From Bacteroidota bacterium (GTDB taxonomy: Bacteria; Bacteroidota; Bacteroidia; Flavobacteriales; Flavobacteriaceae): 13,022 nt of DNA. Positions 1 to 6,839 of this stretch are shown here, piece after piece. Location of the stretch: positions 1-13,022 of the forward strand of contig JAJYTI010000048.1 of NCBI GenBank assembly GCA_021793135.1. The letters run 5' to 3'. A program made the translations under genes and the position numbers. Below the pieces are notes generated by a model, which saw only the letters and a program-made list of their open reading frames with translations, was not told where the DNA came from and did no database searches. Positions within the stretch are counted from its first letter, which is position 1. Each line of letters starts with the position of its first letter.

Positions 1-520
1 TTCTATTACCAAGCTACGAGAATTACAAGCACAACTAAAACAGCCTATTTACACTTCTACTCTGCAACCCAAAAATTTACAAAAAGCACTTATGCGATGC
101 GATGTTGCTATAGGTGCGGTTCGAGGTGAAAACAGAGCACCCATTTTGGTTAGCGAATCTATGGTAGAAAATATGAAGCCAGGTTCGGTTATTGTAGATG
201 TAAGTATTGATATGGGTGGATGCTTTGAAACAAGTGAGATGACTAATCATCAAAATCCTTACTTTGTAAAACATGGGATAATACATTATTGTGTACCAAA
301 TATCCCTGCTCGATATCCAAAAACTGCTTCTTTGGCGATAAGTAATATCATTACTCCTTACTTATTAGAAATAGCCGAAGCTGGAGGTATTGATCAGGCA
401 ATTCGATTTAAATATGGTCTGAGAACAGGAATTTATTTCTATAAAGGAATTTCTACAAATAAATCTGTAGCCGCATGGTTTGACATATCTTACAGAGATA
501 TCAACTTAATCTTATTCTAA
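1..520 (+). CDS. ald: Alanine dehydrogenase, C-terminal part (5' end outside window)
   Basis: Alanine dehydrogenase interconverts L-alanine and pyruvate plus ammonia using NAD(H) in the cytoplasm. The reading frame is open from base 2 and ends in TAA at 518-520, giving the last 172 residues; the family is usually about 370-400 aa, so the N-terminal half is missing. The visible stretch has the family's nucleotide-domain signature: an R-G-E-N-R-A-P-I-L-V segment, then V-I-V-D-V-S-I-D-M-G-G-C-F-E-T-S and later H-Y-C-V-P-N-I-P-A-R-Y-P-K-T-A-S. The ATG at 92 is an internal methionine, not the start, because conserved sequence continues upstream of it. The next gene begins 4 nt after the stop, so the two are probably co-transcribed. 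The family call is based on recognised motifs; related NAD(P) transhydrogenase alpha subunits share this fold but not this C-terminal ending. Confidence 0.88.
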   Translation, partial: SITKLRELQAQLKQPIYTSTLQPKNLQKALMRCDVAIGAVRGENRAPILVSESMVENMKPGSVIVDVSIDMGGCFETSEMTNHQNPYFVKHGIIHYCVPNIPARYPKTASLAISNIITPYLLEIAEAGGIDQAIRFKYGLRTGIYFYKGISTNKSVAAWFDISYRDINLILF

Positions 521-524
521 TTAT

Positions 525-899
525 ATGAGTTTATTAAAGAGATTTGCATTTTACTTTGCAGGATTGGTTATTGGTACATTATTTTTATTTTTTGTTTTGG
601 ATAAAAAGGAAGCATCTTGTGATTATAGCCCAAACTCTAGAGTATTAAAAAACATAAGTTCTAAAAATCATGAAATAGATCCTGCGGTTTATACTTTCTT
701 AACTGAAAATAAAATAGACACTGCGTTTCTGTCTAAAACATTACATAATGGCGATGTATTGTTTAAAGAAAGTCAAACACAATTAGACTCATGCAAGATT
801 TATGTAATTCGAGGAACTAACGAATGGAAAGGTTGGAAATTATCTTTAGAAAATTGCGAGGATACTGTAAAAGTATTCTCCGTAGAAGAAGCTAAATAA
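525..899 (+). CDS. DUF4258-type small membrane-anchored protein
   Basis: A 124-aa protein of unknown function. Residues 7-25 form one strongly hydrophobic segment close to the N-terminus with a Lys-Arg before it, so it is probably an uncleaved inner-membrane anchor with the rest in the periplasm. The soluble part starts with a C-D-Y-S-P-N-S-R-V-L-K-N-I motif and ends in a small alpha/beta region with Cys at about 89 and 110. This resembles flavobacterial proteins annotated as DUF4258 that are encoded next to alanine dehydrogenase; I make that link from memory. The ATG at 525 lies 4 nt after the ald stop, which implies one transcript and perhaps one expression unit. No catalytic motif is visible, so no function is proposed. 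Confidence 0.72.
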   Translation: MSLLKRFAFYFAGLVIGTLFLFFVLDKKEASCDYSPNSRVLKNISSKNHEIDPAVYTFLTENKIDTAFLSKTLHNGDVLFKESQTQLDSCKIYVIRGTNEWKGWKLSLENCEDTVKVFSVEEAK

Positions 900-923
900 T
901 AACTATAATTTTTAAGACCTTAT

Positions 924-971
924 AAATAAAAATCTCCCGTATATTTTAAAATATACGGGAGATTTTTATTT
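924..971. terminator. Two-way rho-independent terminator (48-bp perfect palindrome)
   Basis: Positions 924-947 and 948-971 are exact reverse complements with no spacer. The GC core is TCTCCCG/CGGGAGA and A/T tracts flank it on both sides, so a U-tract follows the hairpin on either strand. It lies 24 nt after the DUF4258-type gene (+) and 12 nt after the proline dehydrogenase gene (-), as expected for a shared terminator between convergent genes. Confidence 0.88.
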
Positions 972-983
972 CTTATACAATTT

Positions 984-2159
984 CTATTTAGACTGTTTAC
1001 GTCTTTTTCTTTCTTTAGAAATTAAGCTCAGCTCTCTACTAGTTTGTCCAGCTACAGAAGTATTTTCTTCTGCTCTACGAATTAAGTAAGGCATAACATC
1101 TTCTACTGGTCCAAATGGTAAATATTTAGCCGTATTGTATCCATGTTCGGCTAAGTTAAAACTTATATTATCACTCATTCCATATAGTTGTCCAAACCAC
1201 ACTCGACTGTCATTACGTTCTAAACCTTTCTTTTTTAAAAGATCCATTCCTAAAGAACAGCTAATCTCATTATGCGTACCACAGAAAAGATGAATATCTT
1301 CTAAGTTATCCATGATATATTCTAAAACAGAATCAAACATATCATCTGTTTCTTGTTTACTTGCACAGATTGGTGTAGGATAATCCATTTCGATAGCACG
1401 TTCATTTTCAAGTTCTAAATATGCACCTCGAACAATTTTGAATCCCAATTTATATCCTTTCTCTTTTGCACGTTGATGCTCTTTTTTAAGATAATCTAAT
1501 CGATCCCAACGATAGCACTGAAGTGTGTTAAAAACAATGGGGGTTTCTTTATTGTACTTCTCCATCATTTCTTCACACAGTCTATCTGCGGCATCTTGCA
1601 TCCAAGAGTGTTCTGCATCTATTAACAAAGTAATTTTATGTTGGTGCGCAGTAGCACAAATAGAGTCGTAACGTTCACGAACCCTATTCCATTCAGCTTC
1701 CTCTTCCTTAGTTAGTGTTTTATTTTCACTAACCTTCACCCATAAATCAAAGCGACCTAATCCCGTTGGTTTAAATACCGAGAATGGCATTGCATTATTC
1801 TTGGTAGCCAGAACCGTTAATTCATTAATTTTTTTTGCAGTAGCATCAAATTGCTCTTCTTCTTCTTTTCCTTCTACAGAATAATCCAATACAGAATATA
1901 CGCCTTCATTATATAATGTATTGATTACTGGCATAGATTCTATTTCACTTTCTCCACCACAAAAATGGTTGAAAACCGTAGAGCGAATAATGCCTTTAAC
2001 AGGCAAACGAACTTTAAGTGCAAAAAGGGTTAATGCCGTCCCCATTTTAACTAACGACTGCCTTCCAATCATTTTAAAAAGTAGATAGGCTCGTCGTAAT
2101 TCCGAGTCACTTTTTGTCCTAAAAGCAACTTCAGTGTTATCAAAAATAGTTTTAGACAT
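984..2159 (-). CDS. Proline dehydrogenase (stand-alone, FAD-dependent)
   Basis: Catalyses the first step of proline breakdown, L-proline to 1-pyrroline-5-carboxylate, passing electrons through FAD to the membrane quinone pool. The 391-aa protein is a single-domain enzyme: the pyrroline-5-carboxylate dehydrogenase domain of long PutA proteins is absent. Recognisable elements are L-L-I-D-A-E-H-S-W at about residues 179-187, K-I-V-R-G-A-Y-L-E in the middle, F-G-Q-L-Y-G-M-S-D at 322-330 and Y-L-I-R-R-A-E-E-N at 358-366. In known enzymes the paired arginines of the last motif (here R361, R362) hold the proline carboxylate. The tail is very basic (K-E-R-K-R-R-K-Q-S-K). The ATG complement at 2157-2159 fits a promoter box 22 nt upstream. 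The gene is divergent from aroB and converges on the DUF4258-type gene. The partner dehydrogenase is not in the window. Confidence 0.93.
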   Translation of the reverse strand: MSKTIFDNTEVAFRTKSDSELRRAYLLFKMIGRQSLVKMGTALTLFALKVRLPVKGIIRSTVFNHFCGGESEIESMPVINTLYNEGVYSVLDYSVEGKEEEEQFDATAKKINELTVLATKNNAMPFSVFKPTGLGRFDLWVKVSENKTLTKEEEAEWNRVRERYDSICATAHQHKITLLIDAEHSWMQDAADRLCEEMMEKYNKETPIVFNTLQCYRWDRLDYLKKEHQRAKEKGYKLGFKIVRGAYLELENERAIEMDYPTPICASKQETDDMFDSVLEYIMDNLEDIHLFCGTHNEISCSLGMDLLKKKGLERNDSRVWFGQLYGMSDNISFNLAEHGYNTAKYLPFGPVEDVMPYLIRRAEENTSVAGQTSRELSLISKERKRRKQSK

Positions 2160-2180
2160 ATATGTGGTAAATTATTCCTG

Positions 2181-2213
2181 CAAATATACTTAGTTTTGAG
2201 TTCTTACTTGCAA
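2181..2213 (-). promoter_or_regulatory. Promoter of proline dehydrogenase gene
   Basis: On the minus strand 2188-2181 reads TATATTTG, a full match to the Bacteroidota -7 box TAnnTTTG. A TTG at 2213-2211 lies 22 nt upstream, within the usual -33 spacing. Transcription would start near 2174, leaving a leader of about 15 nt. Confidence 0.55.
2191..2198 (+). promoter_or_regulatory. Candidate -7 box of aroB promoter
   Basis: TAGTTTTG at 2191-2198 matches TAnnTTTG exactly and lies 29 nt before the aroB ATG. No clear TTG is present at the -33 position, so this is less certain than its divergent neighbour, from which it is separated by only 2 nt. Confidence 0.42.
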
Positions 2214-2227
2214 TAAATAACGATGAA

Positions 2228-3298
2228 ATGTCATACCAAAAAATAATAGACGGAAACTGTGAAATCCTTTTCGGAAAAGAACTGTGGTCCCAACTATCGT
2301 TAGTGCTAACAAAGATTTCACCAAGTCAAATTTTTGTACTAACCGATGGAAACACAGAACAAGATTGCTTACCATATTTTGATGAAAATTTTCCAAGAAA
2401 ATGGACATATAAACACATTTCTATTCCTTTTGGCGAAAAAAACAAAACGCTTACTACTTGTCATCAAGTATGGAATGAGCTTTCGGAAGCTGGTGCTGAC
2501 AGAAAAAGTATCTTAATTAATCTAGGTGGCGGTGTAGTATGCGATTTAGGAGGATTTGTAGCCTCTACCTATATGCGTGGTATTTCTTGGATAAACATCC
2601 CTACTACTCTACTTTCTATGGTAGACGCATCGGTAGGAGGTAAAACCGGAGTAGATTTCAATGGAATAAAAAACTTAATTGGAATTATAAGAAATCCTCT
2701 TATGGTTGGTATTGACTCAACATTTTTACAAACACTTACCTTAAGAGAACGCAAATCTGGATTTGCAGAAATGCTAAAACATGCATTGTTAAGCAACAAA
2801 GAGCATTGGGAAGCATTGCAAAGTATAGATCTGGAGAAGCTACAAGATATAGATAAGTATATCTATAAATCTATACAAATAAAACATGCAGTAGTTTCTA
2901 AAGATAGAAATGAAACAGGCTTGCGTAAACAATTAAATTTTGGACATACAATTGGGCATGCTATCGAATCTTATTATTTAAATAATGAGAATCCTATACT
3001 ACATGGCGAAGCGATTGCAGTAGGAATGCTTATTGAATTATACTTATCTGTAACTTTATTAAGATGTCCAGAATCTATATTGGAGAGATATACCAAAATG
3101 ATTTTAAAAACTTACTCTAAATTACCTATTCAAGACAGTGATATAAATGAGATAATTAAAATTTTAGCTTTTGATAAAAAAAATGAAAAAGGTAAAATTA
3201 ATTTTGTACTATTGCACAACTTTGGCAAACCAGAAATAGATTGCCAAGTGTCTAATAGCGCAATACAACAAGCAATACGATATTACAAAAAAGTTTGA
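2228..3298 (+). CDS. aroB: 3-dehydroquinate synthase
   Basis: Second step of the shikimate pathway: converts 3-deoxy-D-arabino-heptulosonate 7-phosphate to 3-dehydroquinate with catalytic NAD+ and a divalent metal, in the cytoplasm. The 356-aa length is normal. The NAD-binding G-G-G is at residues 100-102 in N-L-G-G-G-V-V-C-D-L-G-G-F, followed by P-T-T-L-L-S-M-V-D-A-S-V-G-G-K-T-G with D133 and K139. By comparison with studied synthases the metal ligands are E181 (F-A-E-M-L-K-H), H240 (N-F-G-H-T) and H259 (L-H-G-E-A). All key residues are present. The ATG at 2228 is chosen because the ATG at 2223 is in another frame. The gene diverges from proline dehydrogenase and is followed 87 nt later by a small conserved gene. 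Confidence 0.95.
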   Translation: MSYQKIIDGNCEILFGKELWSQLSLVLTKISPSQIFVLTDGNTEQDCLPYFDENFPRKWTYKHISIPFGEKNKTLTTCHQVWNELSEAGADRKSILINLGGGVVCDLGGFVASTYMRGISWINIPTTLLSMVDASVGGKTGVDFNGIKNLIGIIRNPLMVGIDSTFLQTLTLRERKSGFAEMLKHALLSNKEHWEALQSIDLEKLQDIDKYIYKSIQIKHAVVSKDRNETGLRKQLNFGHTIGHAIESYYLNNENPILHGEAIAVGMLIELYLSVTLLRCPESILERYTKMILKTYSKLPIQDSDINEIIKILAFDKKNEKGKINFVLLHNFGKPEIDCQVSNSAIQQAIRYYKKV

Positions 3299-3327
3299 AT
3301 AGAGTTAGTAATTGTAAAATTCTATTA

Positions 3328-3335
3328 TAACTTTG
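3328..3335 (+). promoter_or_regulatory. Candidate -7 box for the small acidic-tail gene
   Basis: TAACTTTG at 3328-3335 matches TAnnTTTG and lies 50 nt before the ATG at 3386, after the aroB stop. TTG triplets are present at 3312 and 3295, but neither is at the standard -33 distance. Confidence 0.4.
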
Positions 3336-3385
3336 AAGCCAGAAAAAATTAATTGACCCCAAAGAAAAAACGGTTTTCCAGAATT

Positions 3386-3697
3386 ATGAAACGCATTATT
3401 GTAGATTTTAAGAAGTTAACACCAGAAATATTATCTCTATTGGTTGAAAAATATCCAGACGGATATGATGATATTCACGTTATTACATTTAAAAACGCGA
3501 AAAATCAAACCATCGAAGCTGTAGAAGTTAGAACTGAGGATACTATTTATTTAGTAAAAGTCAGTCAGAAGTTAGAAAATACTATGGCTAATTTTGACGA
3601 GGATGATTACGAAATTGATGAGTTTGATGAGCCGTTAGTAGAAATCCCAGACGAAAATATGTTGAAAGAGGATATTGAAGACGATGAAGATCTATAA
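3386..3697 (+). CDS. Small conserved flavobacterial protein with acidic tail
   Basis: A 103-aa soluble protein of unknown function. The N-terminal 60-65 residues (M-K-R-I-I-V-D-F-K-K-L-T-P-E-I-L, then Y-P-D-G-Y-D-D and E-A-V-E-V-R-T-E-D-T-I-Y-L-V-K-V) look like a compact alpha/beta domain. The last 35-40 residues are very rich in Asp and Glu and probably disordered. I recall similar short proteins next to aroB in other flavobacteria, sometimes labelled DNA primase; nothing here supports primase activity. The frame can be extended to a TTG at 3353, but the ATG at 3386 is preferred because the added 11 residues are Lys/Arg-rich and unlike the family start, and a -7 box at 3328 would place the TTG close to the transcript start. 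It converges on the DUF4260 gene. Confidence 0.78.
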   Translation: MKRIIVDFKKLTPEILSLLVEKYPDGYDDIHVITFKNAKNQTIEAVEVRTEDTIYLVKVSQKLENTMANFDEDDYEIDEFDEPLVEIPDENMLKEDIEDDEDL

Positions 3698-3715
3698 ATA
3701 AACGATTATATTATT

Positions 3716-3764
3716 AAAAGAAGAGCCTTTTATTTCACTGAAATAAAAGGCTCTTCTTTTTTTT
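3716..3764. terminator. Two-way rho-independent terminator
   Basis: Arms 3716-3737 and 3739-3760 are exact 22-nt reverse complements around AGAGCC/GGCTCT; in practice the loop opens to 3-5 nt. T8 follows on the plus strand (3757-3764) and a shorter T run on the minus strand. It sits 18 nt after the small acidic-tail gene and ends 4 nt before the DUF4260 gene's stop. Confidence 0.87.
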
Positions 3765-3768
3765 GATA

Positions 3769-4116
3769 TTATTTTAAATCTCCTAGATGTGTATGTTTAA
3801 ATCCACTAATAAATTTTAAACCATATCCAAAAACTCTATCCAAACTACTGTGTGCCAACAAAACACTTCCTATTACAAAATATATATCCTTATTATAAAA
3901 CCAACCTAGTAAAATAAAAAGCACTGCAATTCCTTTGTGATGAAAGAAATTATAAACGTATGCTCCTATTCTTGAATTAATAGCATAACCAAGCATTCCA
4001 ATGTCGGGAGTAAATAACAATACTAAAAACCACCACCATGCAACTGAGGTTGAACTAAAAATAACAATTGATAAAATAAAGAGGGCAATATTTTCTAATT
4101 TTAAAATAATTTTCAT
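3769..4116 (-). CDS. DUF4260-type membrane protein
   Basis: A 115-aa integral inner-membrane protein of unknown function. Hydrophobic stretches at about residues 8-22, 26-45, 58-70 and 76-90 suggest three or four transmembrane helices. Conserved-looking polar motifs sit between them: W-W-W-F-L, T-P-D-I-G-M-L-G-Y, Y-N-F-F-H-H-K-G, and near the end A-H-S-S-L-D-R-V-F-G-Y-G-L-K with F-K-H-T-H-L-G. The histidines (HH at 59-60 and several near the C-terminus) together with the Asp residues could bind a metal or a substrate, but that is inference. The pattern matches the DUF4260 family as I remember it. The start ATG complement at 4114-4116 is the first available. No full-consensus promoter box is visible in the short gap to the AbgT terminator. 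Confidence 0.78.
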   Translation of the reverse strand: MKIILKLENIALFILSIVIFSSTSVAWWWFLVLLFTPDIGMLGYAINSRIGAYVYNFFHHKGIAVLFILLGWFYNKDIYFVIGSVLLAHSSLDRVFGYGLKFISGFKHTHLGDLK

Positions 4117-4144
4117 AGTAGATATTTTACATTCTCAAATTAGC

Positions 4145-4182
4145 AATAAAAAAGTCTTCTACAGATTTCGTAGAAGACTTTT
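4145..4182 (-). terminator. Terminator of the AbgT transporter gene
   Basis: Arms 4150-4162 and 4170-4182 form a perfect 13-bp stem (AAAGTCTTCTAC with its complement) and a 7-nt loop. On the minus strand the stem runs into a U-tract (complement of 4148-4153). It lies 26 nt beyond the transporter stop and upstream of the DUF4260 gene, separating the two. Confidence 0.82.
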
Positions 4183-4207
4183 CTTAAATGCGTTATTATA
4201 TTATTTT

Positions 4208-5758
4208 TTATGGTAAAATATACTCATAAGAAGCCTGTAATCCCAATGGAATACCTATTGCCCAATAAATCAATAAGAATATCGTCCATATAACAAAAAA
4301 TGCAATAGAATAAGGAATCATCATAGATACCAATGTACCAATTCCAGTACTCTTAACATACTTCTGACAGTACACTACAACTAATGGGAAATACGGCATT
4401 AATGGTGTTATAATATTTGAAACCGAATCTCCTACTCTATAAGATGCCTGTGTTAAGTCTGGTGAAATTCCTAGTTGCATTAGCATAGGAACCATAATAG
4501 GTGCTATCAATGCCCATTTAGCTGATGCCGAACCAATAAATATATTTACAAATGCAGTTAAGATTACAATACCTACTATAGTAATTTCTGCTGGGAAATT
4601 TAATGCCTGTAACCCAGAAGCTCCTTTTAAAGCTAATAAAGCTCCTAGATTAGATTTACCAAATGCATCGATAAATAATGCACAGAAAAACGCCATTACT
4701 ATATAGTAACCCATTCCTTGCATAGATTTAGTCATACTTTGGATAATATCTCTAGAACTAGAAAAAGTTTTAGCAACAATCCCATAGACAACTCCTGGAA
4801 TCAAGAATATGATAAATATAAGAGGAACAATAGATTGCATTAGTGGTGCAGAGAAAGAAGTTATCTCCCCTTCTGCATCCCGAAGAGCAGAATCTGCTGG
4901 AGCAGCCCATAAGTATAAACCTACCAAACTCAGAAGCATTACCATACATGCTGTGTAGAATGCTTTTTTCTCTAATTTGGTTAAGGCCCCCATAGCCACT
5001 TCTTCTTCATCTTCTATAACTATTTCTACTTTTTTAAGTCTAGGTTCTACAATTTTATCGGTTATATACCAACCAATTAATACAATTAGTATAGAAGAAA
5101 TAGAAGTGAAATACCAGTTGTTTAATGGGTTTAATTGAATTTCTGGATCGATAATCTGTGCTGCAGATTGGGTAAATCCTTGAATAAGAGGATCAATACC
5201 TGAAGGCACAAAGTTTGCACTAAAACCTCCAGATACACCTGCAAAAGCGGCAGCAATTCCGGCTATTGGATGTCTACCTGCAGCATAAAATATAATTCCA
5301 CCTAAAGGGATAACTAGTACATAACCCGCATCTGTAGCTGTGTGCGACACTATTGCTACTAAAATAAGCATTGGCGTAAGAAGTTTTTTAGGTGTTATAT
5401 TAAGCATAGACTTCAGTCCCGCATTAATAAATCCAGAATGTTCTGCTACTCCTACTCCTAACATTGCTACTAACACAATACCTAATGGAGCAAAGCCAGT
5501 AAAGGTTGTAACCATATTGGATAAGAAATCAGCCAATGCACCACTTGATAATAAGTTGTGAATTTCAATTGCTTTTCCACTTGTAGGATCTATCTCTGAA
5601 AAACTCATTGTAGAAAATATCGCAGACAGTCCCCAAATAAGCAGCATTAATACGAAAAATAATATTGCAGGATCGGGTAATTTATTTCCTGCTCTTTCTA
5701 CAAAGTCGAGAATCTTATCTACAAAACTTTTCTTTTCTAGTGTTTCTTCTTTTGCCAT
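4208..5758 (-). CDS. AbgT-family transporter (p-aminobenzoyl-glutamate type)
   Basis: A 516-aa inner-membrane transporter. Studied AbgT-family proteins move p-aminobenzoyl-glutamate, and some members export sulfonamides; the substrate here is inferred from the family only. Family signatures seen: F-V-E-R-A-G-N-K-L-P-D-P near residue 19, G-V-G-V-A-E-H-S-G near 101, V-S-H-T-A-T-D-A-G-Y-V-L-V-I-P-L-G-G near 137, F-A-G-V-S-G-G-F-S-A-N near 172 and I-G-S-A-S-A-K-W-A-L-I-A-P-I near 410. About 9-11 hydrophobic helices plus re-entrant loops are expected, and the length agrees with the family. A charged cytoplasmic loop lies near residues 236-258 (V-E-P-R-L-K-K then E-D-E-E-E). The gene is monocistronic: it has its own terminator and a 347-bp upstream gap containing a possible structured leader. 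No folate gene is adjacent. Short-chain fatty-acid and C4-dicarboxylate carriers are less likely given the motifs. Confidence 0.88.
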   Translation of the reverse strand: MAKEETLEKKSFVDKILDFVERAGNKLPDPAILFFVLMLLIWGLSAIFSTMSFSEIDPTSGKAIEIHNLLSSGALADFLSNMVTTFTGFAPLGIVLVAMLGVGVAEHSGFINAGLKSMLNITPKKLLTPMLILVAIVSHTATDAGYVLVIPLGGIIFYAAGRHPIAGIAAAFAGVSGGFSANFVPSGIDPLIQGFTQSAAQIIDPEIQLNPLNNWYFTSISSILIVLIGWYITDKIVEPRLKKVEIVIEDEEEVAMGALTKLEKKAFYTACMVMLLSLVGLYLWAAPADSALRDAEGEITSFSAPLMQSIVPLIFIIFLIPGVVYGIVAKTFSSSRDIIQSMTKSMQGMGYYIVMAFFCALFIDAFGKSNLGALLALKGASGLQALNFPAEITIVGIVILTAFVNIFIGSASAKWALIAPIMVPMLMQLGISPDLTQASYRVGDSVSNIITPLMPYFPLVVVYCQKYVKSTGIGTLVSMMIPYSIAFFVIWTIFLLIYWAIGIPLGLQASYEYILP

Positions 5759-5767
5759 TTTACCGTT

Positions 5768-5783
5768 GTTTTATACATAAAAC
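5768..5783. repeat. Small palindrome before AbgT start codon
   Basis: GTTTTAT at 5768-5774 and ATAAAAC at 5777-5783 are perfect complements with a 2-nt spacer, ending 10 nt before the AbgT start codon on the minus strand. It could be an operator or a short hairpin near the ribosome landing site. At this AT content chance is also possible. Confidence 0.35.
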
Positions 5784-5847
5784 ACCTTGCAACTAATGAT
5801 TAGTAATGGAAAATTAGAAATCCAAAACTAACTTGGAGCAAGGCGCT
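5781..5847 (-). promoter_or_regulatory. Possible structured leader of AbgT mRNA (three-way junction)
   Basis: On the minus strand the closing stem pairs 5847-5838 with 5790-5781 (core CCTTGC/GCAAGG; 10 bp including two G-U pairs). Inside it, 5837-5833 pairs with 5825-5821 (TCCAA/TTGGA, 7-nt loop) directly against the closing stem, and 5817-5813 pairs with 5797-5793 (CTAAT/ATTAG). It matches no riboswitch class that I recognise. The second inner stem is weak. A -7-like box overlaps the structure, so the region may be promoter DNA and not transcribed RNA. Confidence 0.3.
5823..5830 (-). promoter_or_regulatory. Candidate -7 box for AbgT gene
   Basis: The minus strand reads TAGTTTTG (TAnnTTTG) at 5830-5823. 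No TTG lies at a normal -33 distance. If used, transcription would start near 5816, giving a leader of about 57 nt that excludes most of the three-way junction. Confidence 0.28.
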
Positions 5848-6050
5848 AAAATTAAAATCGCATAAAATTACAATATTTTAACACACGTGCACCTATGTAT
5901 AGAGAATAAAATAGTGATAATTACCAATAAACCAATTACAAAACTTATGAAAACAACAAAAAATTGTCACTATTTGACACTTATTTTAATCTTTACTATA
6001 TAGACAAAAGAATAAAAAGAGAATAATTAGCTTTATATCGTTCTATTGCT

Positions 6051-6081
6051 AAAAAAAAAGCGTTGATAAAAACCAACGCTT
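6051..6081 (-). terminator. Terminator of the FMN reductase gene
   Basis: AAGCGTTG at 6058-6065 pairs with CAACGCTT at 6074-6081 around an 8-nt loop. On the minus strand a run of T (complement of 6051-6059) follows. It lies 24 nt after the reductase stop. Confidence 0.83.
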
Positions 6082-6105
6082 CTAGAATAAATAATAAATA
6101 ATTGA

Positions 6106-6678
6106 CTACATAGTCTCACGCATTTTTTTCATGGTAGTACTCCACTTGTATAAGTGTTGCATCATATTAATTGCAGAATTATTTAATTTTTCATCTCCTT
6201 TAAAGTTTCCTTTTTCGTTCATATAATTTGTAAAAAATGGAATATTTACTTGTTCAGAAAGAGGCATCATATTTAATGTAGTGACTACTTGCTTTAGCAT
6301 TTGTGTGGCACGCAAACCACCAGAGACTCCGCCATAACTAACAATCCCTACTGGTTTGTATTTCCATTCGTTAAATAAATAATCAATAGCATTTTTAATA
6401 GGTGCTGGAAACCCATAATTATATTCTGCAAGTACTATAATAAAAGCATCAGATTCAGTTATATTCTCACGCCATTTTTTTGTATATTCATATTGATATT
6501 GACCAAGTCTAGGATGATTCGGTTCATTCATCATTGGTAAATTCAATTCACCCAAATCAATAAGTTCAACTTCAAAGCCTTCTATGTTTTTTGATAGATC
6601 GGTTATCCATTTTCCTATACTAGCACCTTTTCTGCCTTCTCTAGTAGTAGAGGTAATTACTTTTAATTTATTCATCAT
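6106..6678 (-). CDS. NAD(P)H-dependent FMN reductase (flavodoxin-like fold)
   Basis: A 190-aa cytoplasmic flavoprotein of the NADPH-dependent FMN reductase/azoreductase family, which reduces FMN, quinones or azo compounds. The FMN phosphate loop S-T-T-R-E-G-R-K-G is at residues 10-18, the isoalloxazine-contacting E-Y-N-Y-G-F-P at 85-91 followed by K-N-A-I-D-Y-L at 95-101, and the third flavin loop S-Y-G-G-V-S-G-G at 114-121. One departure is that the usual Pro before E-Y-N is Ala (A84). Full family length. Two ATGs lie in tandem (6678 and 6675); I keep the first but either may be used. It has its own terminator and a -7 box at 6720-6727, so it is probably monocistronic. The natural substrate cannot be told from the sequence. 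Confidence 0.88.
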   Translation of the reverse strand: MMNKLKVITSTTREGRKGASIGKWITDLSKNIEGFEVELIDLGELNLPMMNEPNHPRLGQYQYEYTKKWRENITESDAFIIVLAEYNYGFPAPIKNAIDYLFNEWKYKPVGIVSYGGVSGGLRATQMLKQVVTTLNMMPLSEQVNIPFFTNYMNEKGNFKGDEKLNNSAINMMQHLYKWSTTMKKMRETM

Positions 6679-6719
6679 TATTTATTTTACTCTAAATATT
6701 CATTAAAATTCACGAATTA

Positions 6720-6727
6720 CAAATATA
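6720..6727 (-). promoter_or_regulatory. Candidate -7 box of FMN reductase promoter
   Basis: The minus strand reads TATATTTG at 6727-6720, matching TAnnTTTG, 41 nt before the start codon. No TTG at the -33 distance was found. Confidence 0.4.
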
Positions 6728-6784
6728 ATATTCCACAAGTGTATTCTTTATTAGCTTAGGTTAAGAATTTATAAAGAAGTGCAG

Positions 6785-6817
6785 AAATAAAAACGGCAAC
6801 CATTTCTGATTGCCGTT
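6785..6817 (-). terminator. Terminator of the ferredoxin gene
   Basis: AACGGCAA at 6792-6799 pairs with TTGCCGTT at 6810-6817 around a 10-nt loop. On the minus strand it is followed by a U-rich run. It lies 22 nt after the ferredoxin stop and separates that gene from the reductase gene. Confidence 0.78.
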
Positions 6818-6839
6818 AATTTATTTTGATGATTTATTT

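Larger units (their letters stand above)
5759..6105. other. 347-bp non-coding gap upstream of AbgT gene
   Basis: No credible coding frame on either strand. From left to right it holds the start-proximal palindrome (5768-5783), the possible three-way-junction leader (5781-5847), an AT-rich stretch of about 200 bp with no feature I recognise (5850-6050, including an ACACACGTGCAC segment at 5881-5892), and the reductase terminator (6051-6081). Confidence 0.7.

Noticed and set aside
2569..2799. 76-aa minus-strand open frame inside aroB
   Set aside because: It is antisense to the conserved NAD-binding region of aroB, with no promoter or family resemblance.
4001..4216. 71-aa plus-strand open frame
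   Set aside because: It is antisense to the DUF4260 gene and the AbgT terminator and has no family resemblance; a shadow frame.
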